From positions 1 to 6,233 of the forward strand of contig CAYRYU010000192.1 in the NCBI GenBank assembly GCA_964428355.1: a DNA stretch of 6,233 bases, in the 5' to 3' direction. A program made the translations under genes and the position numbers. Origin of the DNA: CAYRYU01 sp964428355. Its GTDB lineage: Bacteria; Muiribacteriota; Ozemobacteria; Ozemobacterales; Ozemobacteraceae. Shown piece after piece: positions 1-6,233 of this stretch. The notes under the pieces were generated by a model. It was not told where the DNA came from. It saw only the letters and a program-made list of their open reading frames with translations, and ran no database searches. Positions within the stretch are counted from its first letter, which is position 1, and the number at the start of each line of letters is the position of its first letter.

Positions 1-34
1 CCCCTTGCGGGGTACCTTCAAGGTCACTGAAGGT
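1..34 (-). ncRNA. Start of a structured transcript: two consecutive hairpins (partial, identity unknown)
   Basis: Directly at the predicted transcription start, the leftward transcript would begin ACCTTCA (34-28), loop GUGACCU (27-21), TGAAGGT (20-14), a perfect 7-bp stem. One base later comes CCCC-GCAA-GGGG (12-1), a 4-bp stem closed by a GNRA-type tetraloop. GNRA loops are typical of folded RNAs, and only the leftward strand gives this loop (the other strand gives TTGC). Neither hairpin is followed by a U run, so they are not terminators. This could be the 5' end of a small RNA, a riboswitch or a structured leader of the next gene. It matches no family I recognise, and the window ends within it. 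Alternatively, the first inverted repeat could be a protein operator, since ACCTTCAAGGT at 14-24 is itself a palindrome. Confidence 0.45.
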
Positions 35-41
35 AAGGTTG

Positions 42-70
42 ATTGTAGCACCCCTTGGCCTTATTGTCAA
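42..70 (-). promoter_or_regulatory. Near-consensus sigma70-type promoter facing left
   Basis: Reading leftward, TTGACA (70-65, a 6 of 6 match) is followed by a 17-base spacer (64-48) and TACAAT (47-42, a 5 of 6 match). The spacer ends in TGC, giving the TGn extended -10 element. This is an unusually strong match in the non-coding DNA after cyclase A. It would start transcription around base 34 and drive something beyond the left edge. It is not the promoter of the cyclase genes, which must lie right of the window. No Rho-independent terminator (hairpin plus U run) was seen between the end of cyclase A (155) and this promoter, so the cyclase transcript may read through or stop by another mechanism. 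Confidence 0.75.
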
Positions 71-154
71 ACAAATTCTGAACATTTTTTCCGAGACACG
101 CATCAGCAATGGATTCAAGCTTGCGAGCCACTCCTGGAGCCATCTTCCGTCACC

Positions 155-3085
155 TCACTCGATGAGGAGACTCGCTTCGACTTCATGGGTTTTCCCCTTT
201 ACCCGCTTCATTGGAAGCCTCCGGAAGCAAACCGATTCACCAGCCATTGAGAGGACCTCGGAGGAAACGACTACCCTTGTCCCACCCACGCTTTGGGCTA
301 TCGCTGCAAGCCGGGCGCCCAGGTTCACCGTGTCACCGATCACGGTGAGGTCCATCCTGAACCTGACTGAGCCGAGAATTCCCGCCACGACGGGACCGGA
401 GGTGATCCCCATGGCGGGAGGCAAGGGCCTTCCCTCGAGAGCCTTCCTGACCTTCTTTGCAACCATCAACGCTGCCCGGACGGCCTTTTCGGGGGCACCG
501 AACCTTTCGTGGGTGAAAACCAACAGGATCTTCTCGCCGATAACCTTGTCGATTTCGCCGCCCTCGGCCTGAACAGCCGAGTTGACAGCACCGAGATGGA
601 TCTCCATTTCCCTGAAGACTTCCTCGGGGGTGTGATTTTGCTGGAATTCATCGAAGAAGGAAAGCGAAGAAAAGAGAACGGTGACATCCCTGACCTTTCC
701 TCCGGCAATCAGATCCCCATCGGTCGGAGATTTGACAGCTTCATGCACGGAAGAGGAAACATACTTCTTCAAAAGGACCATCTCTTGAAGCCGGCGGGTC
801 ATGCGATTGAAAGCGGCCCCCAGCTTTCCGAATTCATCGGGTCGGGAATCGTCCAACTGAACGTCATAGTTTTCGGCTTCCACGGCTTTTGCAGCCCCAA
901 AAAGGTCCCGGAGGGGGTCCAGAATGTGCATCGCCCCCCAGATTCCCGTCAGAAATGCGACGAAAAGGAATCCGACCAGGACCAGGTTGAAATTGCGTCG
1001 TGACCTCCGGAGCTCCTCGAAAACCCCTTGTGTGGATACAGCTCCGGCCAGAACGTAGTTCGCGAGGTTGCGTGCCGGGAAAGCCTCGAGAACCCTTTGC
1101 CTGTCTCCCTCATAAGCCCGGACGGTGAGACCTGCTGAATCAGCACGCGCGACCATCTGCTGCAGGATTTCCGGAGGCGACCGATCCCAGGGAACCGACT
1201 TGCCGGTAATCTTTCCCGGTCGGAGGATGGCAAAGATCTCCCCGCTCCCCTTCTTCCTCTCCTCGATCACCAACTGGCGGAAAAGGTAGGGGAGGTCAAC
1301 CATAACTTCGCTCCAAATCCACATCACCAGGTATTTCAATCTTCCGTGGGAGAAGATCGGTATCTGGATCAGACTGGATCGGTCGTAGGAGCTTTTCATC
1401 GATCCGACCCGGCCCGGGAAGTGGAGGAGATCAAGGAACAGATCGGGCCCACCGACCCCGACCAAGCTCTCGATCATGGTTTCCACGAGGAACCCCTCCC
1501 TCGAAAAGCCTTTGGGAAGTTCCAGCCTGGCGGTGGTGGTATCCCGGAGGATCTTCCAGTTTGCGTCGATCTCCTCCAGGAGGGGGCGATGGAGGAAAGA
1601 GACAACCTTGAGGAACTCAGCCGAAACCGCGTCGGAAACCGGTTCGATGAGTCGAGGGTAGAAGATCCTGGTGAAGCTGTCGGGCCCCATTACCGTCACG
1701 GCATTGGGAACGAGGGGTTCATCCGCTTTTTCCTCGATAGACCTGTAACGGGCCACTTCTCTGGCAAGAGATTGCAGCGCCGTGTTCCCACCTTTGCCAC
1801 GATCCTTGTCGAGCGAGGAAACGACTGATTGGTTCCCGCAGACAGTCTTGAATTGCTGAAGAAGCTCTACCTGTGATTCGGCGGCTCCCTGGTCGAGCTT
1901 GACCAGTTTCTCATGCAGATTTCGGGCGGCATCCAATCGCGATATCTTTTCCTGCTCGAAATGGAGACCCCGGTTCAGGGTGTTGGCCAGGGTAATGGGA
2001 AGGAGCGCGACGAACAGGAATGCCGCCTGGATCACCGATCCAACCTGGAACTTTGGACCGCGACGGAAAACGACTTTTTCCACTGCAATGAAAAGGGCGA
2101 TTACGAACCAGATTCCCGCCAGGTCGACAAGGCAGGCAAACCGAAAGGGGGAGATCCCCTGCAACCCCCGATGCTCGAAAGCCACAACAGGAATGAAGGG
2201 AGAGCCTTGATGTGGGCTTCCCTTGAAAAGAAGGACTTTTCCGAACCTTTCCTCCCTTTGTGGAGGGCTCTTCCGTGCCGCCATCTTGTACAGATCTCGG
2301 GAAATCGTGGGAAACCGTTCGAAAAAGTTCGAAAGGATGGGCTTTCCAGCTTTCACCGGGAGGAAACCAATCCCGGAATCATTGTCCCGAAAACGGTCGG
2401 TCAGGTTTCGATATCCCCAGTCGGGAGGGAGGTTCGAAAGGGAAATCAGAGTCGAGACCACAAGAGTCAGGTTCGTTTCAGGTATGGGACAACTCCACCA
2501 GAAGAGCCCCCGGCAACCCTGATCGGAGGGAAACGAAATGACCTTGCCCTTCCACGACGCCAGACACTGGTCCAATGACTCGGGGGTGGTCGGGAAGTGG
2601 AGTGCTTCACCGAGATGCGTGGAAAGCCGGGGAGGCTCGCCCAACTCGAGGGTTTCCCCGGCAGCCAACCTCGAAAAGGAGAAGAGGGCGCTCAGTTCGT
2701 TGGTCCGGCTTTCGGACCGCTCGAACAGGACCTTCCTGACATTCCTCCCCCCGATCATGCAGGCCAGGAAATCATTGGCTGGGAAGTTCGACTTGATGTT
2801 CCGGAGGTAGGCGGTTCCGATCCTCTTCCCCAGCAGGGGCAGATTGCCGTCCTGGCAGGCGGACGCGATTTCGGCAACCGTTGCTCCCAGGACCAGCTCC
2901 ATCTGGGGGATCGGATCGGTCGAACAGTTCAGTTCCTGGAGCCTGGCGATGGCCCGCTGGCGAAGCGCTTCCAAGCGGGTCTCCTGTTCGAGATTGACCG
3001 CGAAAAACTGGTCATAGCAGAAAAGAAGCATGGGAAAACAGAGAAAAAACATGATCAGGAGAAGGTTCAGAAATGGAGATCGCAC
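155..3085 (-). CDS. Membrane class III nucleotide cyclase subunit with dual outer domains and HAMP; substrate/transition-state (C2-like) half
   Basis: Predicted partner subunit of the adenylate cyclase, 976 residues, GTG start. Domains: membrane helix (5-24); outer domain 1 (25-315, family not recognised); helix (317-338); positively charged inner loop (RRGPK, 341-345); helix (350-369); outer domain 2 (370-697, not recognised); helix (699-720); HAMP (about 721-770, P724, DEFG at 750-753); linker with a KYVSSSV motif; cyclase domain (about 800-976). The first metal Asp is replaced by S807 (VLFSSLSFFDEF) and the second by E851 (GGEIDKVIGE). The substrate residues K847 and T914, an ATP-type pair, are intact. 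So are N921 and R925 of VNLGARL, and a VKGK motif near the end (962-965). Without the aspartates, a homodimer should not hold two metals normally. The selective retention of every C2-type residue argues against simple decay. The Asp-to-Ser change is the one seen in animal C2 domains. The frame is full length and uninterrupted, so it is not a pseudogene. Glu might still bind metal weakly, so low independent activity cannot be excluded. Confidence 0.9.
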   Translation of the reverse strand: MRSPFLNLLLIMFFLCFPMLLFCYDQFFAVNLEQETRLEALRQRAIARLQELNCSTDPIPQMELVLGATVAEIASACQDGNLPLLGKRIGTAYLRNIKSNFPANDFLACMIGGRNVRKVLFERSESRTNELSALFSFSRLAAGETLELGEPPRLSTHLGEALHFPTTPESLDQCLASWKGKVISFPSDQGCRGLFWWSCPIPETNLTLVVSTLISLSNLPPDWGYRNLTDRFRDNDSGIGFLPVKAGKPILSNFFERFPTISRDLYKMAARKSPPQREERFGKVLLFKGSPHQGSPFIPVVAFEHRGLQGISPFRFACLVDLAGIWFVIALFIAVEKVVFRRGPKFQVGSVIQAAFLFVALLPITLANTLNRGLHFEQEKISRLDAARNLHEKLVKLDQGAAESQVELLQQFKTVCGNQSVVSSLDKDRGKGGNTALQSLAREVARYRSIEEKADEPLVPNAVTVMGPDSFTRIFYPRLIEPVSDAVSAEFLKVVSFLHRPLLEEIDANWKILRDTTTARLELPKGFSREGFLVETMIESLVGVGGPDLFLDLLHFPGRVGSMKSSYDRSSLIQIPIFSHGRLKYLVMWIWSEVMVDLPYLFRQLVIEERKKGSGEIFAILRPGKITGKSVPWDRSPPEILQQMVARADSAGLTVRAYEGDRQRVLEAFPARNLANYVLAGAVSTQGVFEELRRSRRNFNLVLVGFLFVAFLTGIWGAMHILDPLRDLFGAAKAVEAENYDVQLDDSRPDEFGKLGAAFNRMTRRLQEMVLLKKYVSSSVHEAVKSPTDGDLIAGGKVRDVTVLFSSLSFFDEFQQNHTPEEVFREMEIHLGAVNSAVQAEGGEIDKVIGEKILLVFTHERFGAPEKAVRAALMVAKKVRKALEGRPLPPAMGITSGPVVAGILGSVRFRMDLTVIGDTVNLGARLAAIAQSVGGTRVVVSSEVLSMAGESVCFRRLPMKRVKGKTHEVEASLLIE

Positions 3086-3086
3086 T

Positions 3087-6000
3087 TCACACCTCCAATC
3101 GAGCCAGTTCCAGGGCCGTTCCGTCGGAAAGCACCTCGAAGGTTCTCTCCGGGAGCCTCATGGCCACCGCCGTGGAAACGATGATGCGTGACCGCCGCCC
3201 CTTCTTCGAAAGGCATTCGAGATTTTCCGCATGGTTCCTCGGCTTTCCCACGATGGCCTGCTCCAGGCGTCCACTGGAAGTCAGGGTGCCGGTAAGCACA
3301 TCGCCGAAGTCGATTCCTATACCCATGCGGTAGGTGAACTGATGGGAAGCGAGCCTTTCCCGCTGGATCGCCAGATGGGAGCGGGTCATTGCAACCCCGG
3401 TGGACACGGCCTTTTCACAGGCCTCGTGAGGAGTCTTTCCTTCGAAAAGTGCAACCACCGCATCTCCCACGAACTTCTCGATCGTTCCTCCCCGCAGTTC
3501 GATTTCCTGGGCCATCGCGTCCAGATGGCGGTTCAACATTGCCACGATCTCGGGAGCCGGAAATCTTTCGGAAAGTGCGGTGAAATCCCGGATATCGGAT
3601 ACGAGCACTGCAGCAGGGCAAACAACCGGGGTGGAAATGGCCAGGGTCTTCTGCCTGGAAACCGACCGCTCGAGGGTTCCTGAAACGAACCGCCCGAGCC
3701 GTTCCCTTTCTTTCAACCCCAGAACCATTGAATCGAACGCCCGGGTCATTTCGCCCATTTCGTCATCCCTGTCAAGAGCAACGCGGATGGAGAGATCCCC
3801 GCAGGTCACCTTTTCGATGCCCATTTCAACGGTGGAAAGCGGGATTATGAGAAACCTTGAAACAGCCATTGCAAGCAGGATCATGGGACAACAGAGGACG
3901 ACGCAGAGAGCGAAAAGCGCTTTTCGCGATGCATCCCCGTCCCTGGCGATGGCGTCTTCATCCACCTCACTTCCCAAGACGAAGCCCGGAAGGAGTTCCG
4001 AGGGCATGGCAATCAGCATGTGGGAAGTCCCGTTTTCGAGGAAGACCCGCCGGACGATTTTCGAATGTGTCCGGGCCGCAAGATCCAGAAGATAGCTAAA
4101 CTTGCGTCCGAACTCCGAGTTCCAAGAGTTCAGCTGGTCTTTGCGTGGAACAAGGGGCTCCTGACCTCCCGGGCGGACTTCACCGAGAGTGAAGTTGAGC
4201 TTCGGGGAAGCCCTTCGGAGCCGATTGACCGACATTTTCAGGTATCCCGACAGGCTTCTCTGGGGCTTTGCGCGAAAGAAGACCCAAGCGCCCGGCTCGC
4301 TTCCACTCGCGACCATATCCTGGATGTGGAAGAACCTCTCCTCTCCGACATGGATGAATTCTGCCTTTCCACGCGTCAGAAGGAGATTGCTCTGCAAATC
4401 CGGGCCCATCATTGCCTGAAGGATCCCGAGGAACATCTCTCCGTATCTTCCGGGCATCACCCCAATATCTGCAGTGATGGTCGCGGCTTTCGGATGGAGT
4501 ATCCGGACTGTTTCGGCAACGTAGGGGAAGAAGAAGTTGACCGCCTTGGTGCTTTTCTCACGCTTGGGGTCGTTCGAAACGATGAGGTTGGTTCCCCCGA
4601 AAGGGTAAATGAAGAGTGAGTCGAGTGGAACCGGGGATCTACGCCTTTGGAAGAAGGAAATGGCCTTCTTCCCCGCTCTCTCTATTCGGCGCGGGTTGCC
4701 CCCGGCGATCGAAGCCGCCCACGTCGGGTCGGAGAAGCACCTTCGGGCCAACTTCCCAAACCGGGCGAGCATCACCCCGCTTCCCTCGTCGATCTCCTCG
4801 AGCCTGTCCATGGACTCCTTCAACGCGATCTGCGTCTTGCGGAAGGTTGACCATTCGATGTGGGAAAAACCGGCGGAATACAAGGCCAGGATAGGAAAAA
4901 GCCCCACCGAGAAAAGGAAACCCCGAAACCATCCACCCAAGGACAGGGGAAGGGGCGCGCCCGTAGTGAGCGTCCGAAACCCAAAAATCCCCCATCCAAG
5001 GATCAGGAACACGGCCGCAAGGGTGCGGAAATTCTTCCCGCCAGCGTTTTCCTTTGCCGGATGATATCGGGAAACAAGCCAGAGTTCGTAGGGGAACTGA
5101 GGTCCAACGATCCTCCGCAGAATGCGAAGTCCCGCTTCGGAAAACTCTTGGGGTACGCCGATTTCGATGTCCGCCAGGCCGTCCCTCATTTCCAGACGCC
5201 GGGAAATGAAACCGGAGAAGTTTTTCCGGAGTGCCAGATCCATTTCCTTGGCGCAAATCACCCGTCGGCCACCCTTGCGGCTGGGAACCATGAACCCGGC
5301 AAGTTTCCCCCCCGTGAGCCTGGTGATTTCCCCGAGCGCAATCTGCAAACCGCGGCTCGTCCTTTGAACCTGTCGCGGAAACACCATGAAATACCCGGCA
5401 ATGGGCCTTTCCCGCAAATCGCCGGGAAACCGCGTCTTCAGGAAATCGACCAGGAGGAACGCGGATTTCCCTTCGAAATAGACCGGGGTGATCCGGCCCT
5501 TCCATGCATTACTAAGCAGGTCGAACTTGTACAAGGGGCCAAACTCGCCACCGAAAAGGGTCGAGCACAACCCATCCAGCCGGAGCCGGGCTGCAGAGGA
5601 AAGCGGTTTCGTGGAAATCATCCCCGCGAGAACCTCCCCCAACAGCTTCAACCGGAAGTTCCTGCTGTCGAAAGCCCCACCACGAAGGGGAGTGATCCTT
5701 CCCTGCCGGGAGATGGAAAACCCTGCCACCAGTGTACCAGGAACCATGAAACGCGGGGGGAAGATCCTTCTGATTGCCTTCCCCAGCATCTCTCCCGAAA
5801 CCTGAAAAGCGGACTCCTTGCGCCGGGAAAGGTCCTTCAGGAGAAGCCGTTGCAAGAGAAGATTCTTCCTGTTCATCCGGCTCTCGAAGTCGATCCGGTC
5901 CAGGAACTCGGCAGCCACGTTTCCCGCCAGGTGCGTCCATTCCACTTGTTCTTTCTCGAAAACGAGGCGGCTGTGCCTGATCCATGCCATTTCCAGCATC

Positions 6001-6155
6001 GCCAACGGAATCAGGGACATCAGAATCGGGACCAGGAGGTTCAGGAAAACCCTTCGCCGGCCTGATTTTTCCGATCCCGCCCCAGGCCGTCCAACCGATA
6101 TTTTCTCATTCGGGGAGGGATTGCCATCCTTCCCAACCGCGGGATGAATGGTCAC
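3087..6155 (-). CDS. Membrane class III nucleotide cyclase subunit with dual outer domains and HAMP; metal-binding (C1-like) half
   Basis: Predicted membrane subunit of an adenylate cyclase (ATP to cAMP), 1022 residues, GTG start. Domains in order: basic cytoplasmic tail (1-35); membrane helix (about 36-57); outer domain 1 (58-375, family not recognised); helix (376-395); short inner loop; helix (411-429); outer domain 2 (430-745, not recognised); helix (746-771); HAMP (about 772-822, P772 and a DEMG motif at 798-801); linker; class III cyclase domain (about 846-1022). In the cyclase domain the first metal Asp is D854 in VSDIRDFT, and K894 and the second metal Asp D898 lie in GGTIEKFVGD. The later motif IVGKPRNHAENLE has A967 where Thr or Asp normally contacts the base, keeps N974, and has N978 in place of the transition-state Arg. 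The C-terminal VKGK motif is missing. A B homodimer should therefore be inactive or very weak. The domain looks like the metal-donating C1 half of animal adenylyl cyclases and probably pairs with the next gene's product. The ligands of the outer domains are unknown. Confidence 0.9.
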   Translation of the reverse strand: MTIHPAVGKDGNPSPNEKISVGRPGAGSEKSGRRRVFLNLLVPILMSLIPLAMLEMAWIRHSRLVFEKEQVEWTHLAGNVAAEFLDRIDFESRMNRKNLLLQRLLLKDLSRRKESAFQVSGEMLGKAIRRIFPPRFMVPGTLVAGFSISRQGRITPLRGGAFDSRNFRLKLLGEVLAGMISTKPLSSAARLRLDGLCSTLFGGEFGPLYKFDLLSNAWKGRITPVYFEGKSAFLLVDFLKTRFPGDLRERPIAGYFMVFPRQVQRTSRGLQIALGEITRLTGGKLAGFMVPSRKGGRRVICAKEMDLALRKNFSGFISRRLEMRDGLADIEIGVPQEFSEAGLRILRRIVGPQFPYELWLVSRYHPAKENAGGKNFRTLAAVFLILGWGIFGFRTLTTGAPLPLSLGGWFRGFLFSVGLFPILALYSAGFSHIEWSTFRKTQIALKESMDRLEEIDEGSGVMLARFGKLARRCFSDPTWAASIAGGNPRRIERAGKKAISFFQRRRSPVPLDSLFIYPFGGTNLIVSNDPKREKSTKAVNFFFPYVAETVRILHPKAATITADIGVMPGRYGEMFLGILQAMMGPDLQSNLLLTRGKAEFIHVGEERFFHIQDMVASGSEPGAWVFFRAKPQRSLSGYLKMSVNRLRRASPKLNFTLGEVRPGGQEPLVPRKDQLNSWNSEFGRKFSYLLDLAARTHSKIVRRVFLENGTSHMLIAMPSELLPGFVLGSEVDEDAIARDGDASRKALFALCVVLCCPMILLAMAVSRFLIIPLSTVEMGIEKVTCGDLSIRVALDRDDEMGEMTRAFDSMVLGLKERERLGRFVSGTLERSVSRQKTLAISTPVVCPAAVLVSDIRDFTALSERFPAPEIVAMLNRHLDAMAQEIELRGGTIEKFVGDAVVALFEGKTPHEACEKAVSTGVAMTRSHLAIQRERLASHQFTYRMGIGIDFGDVLTGTLTSSGRLEQAIVGKPRNHAENLECLSKKGRRSRIIVSTAVAMRLPERTFEVLSDGTALELARLEV
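3091..3096 (-). promoter_or_regulatory. Strong ribosome binding site of cyclase A inside the end of cyclase B
   Basis: GGAGGT, a near-perfect Shine-Dalgarno sequence, lies in the last codons of B, 5 nucleotides before the GTG at 3085. B's stop (TGA, 3089-3087) falls between this site and the start codon, with one base separating stop and start. The arrangement fixes the start of A. It also suggests that ribosomes finishing B can reinitiate on A, favouring matched amounts of the two proteins. Confidence 0.85.
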
Positions 6156-6233
6156 GCCCAGGATCCTTCCCCGCGGCTTTTCGCCAGGAGGGCGATGCCC
6201 TTCCGCGCCTGACGTCCAGGGATGGCGGCGTGC
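6152..6233 (-). CDS. C-terminal end of an unidentified upstream gene (partial)
   Basis: Reading leftward from base 6232, 26 codons stay open and end in TGA at 6154-6152. The translated tail reads roughly HAAIPGRQARKGIALLAKSR followed by GEGSWA. The stop overlaps cyclase B's GTG start in a GTGA arrangement, the classic geometry of translational coupling. Of the three leftward frames, this one has the most G or C at third codon positions (about 20 of 26) and the most protein-like composition. The other two frames are also open over this short span, so the call rests on the overlap and codon bias. No family can be recognised from so short a basic tail. If real, it is the preceding gene of the same operon, and its product could be relevant to the cyclases. 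The B frame is also open to the window edge, so a longer B N-terminus is the competing explanation. Confidence 0.5.
   Translation of the reverse strand, partial: HAAIPGRQARKGIALLAKSRGEGSWA
6164..6168 (-). promoter_or_regulatory. Ribosome binding site of cyclase B
   Basis: AAGGA lies 8 nucleotides before the GTG at 6155, within a purine-rich GGGGAAGGA run. It supports GTG at 6155 as the start of B. It also lies inside the putative end of the upstream gene, as expected for coupled translation. The reading frame of B has no ATG, GTG or TTG between 6156 and the window edge. Confidence 0.6.

Noticed and set aside
1..34. The left-edge hairpins as a Rho-independent terminator for the cyclase operon.
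   Set aside because: Neither hairpin is followed by a run of T in the leftward direction, and both lie downstream of a strong promoter pointing the same way.
81..95. A run of six T at 85-90 on the plus strand as a terminator.
   Set aside because: No stable stem precedes it on the plus strand, and no plus-strand gene ends here.
582..610. TTGACA on the plus strand inside cyclase A as a promoter -35 box.
   Set aside because: The hexamer 17 bases downstream is CATTTC, a poor -10 box, and the site lies antisense within coding DNA. The TTGACA at 732-737 fails in the same way (GGAAAC).
1913..2578. A 221-codon plus-strand frame opposite cyclase A.
   Set aside because: It is charged, low-complexity shadow sequence with no motif. 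Cyclase A explains the region.
155..3085. Cyclase A as a decaying pseudogene because it lacks both metal aspartates.
   Set aside because: The frame is intact over 976 residues with a strong ribosome site. Lys, Thr, Asn, Arg and VKGK are all preserved, which fits specialisation better than decay.
4639..5505. A 288-codon minus-strand frame inside cyclase B in another frame.
   Set aside because: It is a shadow of B with a Gly/Pro/Arg-rich, unprotein-like translation. It does not mark a frameshift, because B's own frame is continuous through the region.
4860..6065. A long open frame on the plus strand (401 codons) opposite cyclase B.
   Set aside because: Its translation is low-complexity, rich in Pro, Gln, Lys and Arg, without recognisable domains or membrane segments. 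It lies wholly opposite B, which has clear HAMP and cyclase motifs.

Overview
The window holds two long genes, both read leftward (minus strand), with the tail of a third at the right edge and an RNA-like start site at the left edge. Composition looks moderately GC-rich by eye. The Shine-Dalgarno sequences, GTG starts, tight gene spacing and sigma70-type promoter mark it as bacterial. The lineage cannot be fixed from this sequence alone. No phage, transposon, CRISPR, tRNA or rRNA sequence was seen.

Layout in reading direction, right to left: (1) 6152-6233, the last 26 codons of an upstream gene whose TGA overlaps the next start (GTGA). (2) 3087-6155, 'cyclase B', 1022 residues. (3) 3085, one nucleotide after B's stop, starts 'cyclase A' (155-3085, 976 residues), with a strong GGAGGT ribosome site inside the end of B. 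(4) 1-154, intergenic, with a near-consensus promoter facing left and two hairpins at the predicted transcript start, apparently opening a structured leader or small RNA that runs out of the window.

A and B share one architecture: membrane helix, ~300-residue outer domain, two membrane helices joined by a short inner loop, a second ~300-residue outer domain, a fourth membrane helix, HAMP, then a class III nucleotide cyclase domain. They look like anciently duplicated paralogs.

The main discovery is in the catalytic residues. B keeps both metal-binding aspartates (D854, D898) but has lost the base-contacting residue (A967) and the transition-state arginine (N978). A has lost both aspartates (S807, E851) but keeps K847, T914, N921 and R925. 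Neither homodimer should have a complete active site. An A-B heterodimer would have exactly one, with metals from B and substrate and transition-state residues from A. This is the C1/C2 division of labour of animal transmembrane adenylyl cyclases, here on two separate bacterial proteins made from adjacent, translationally coupled genes. The likely product is cAMP. Four outer sensor domains would feed one active site, and the dead second site could be a regulatory pocket. This is inferred from sequence and has not been tested.
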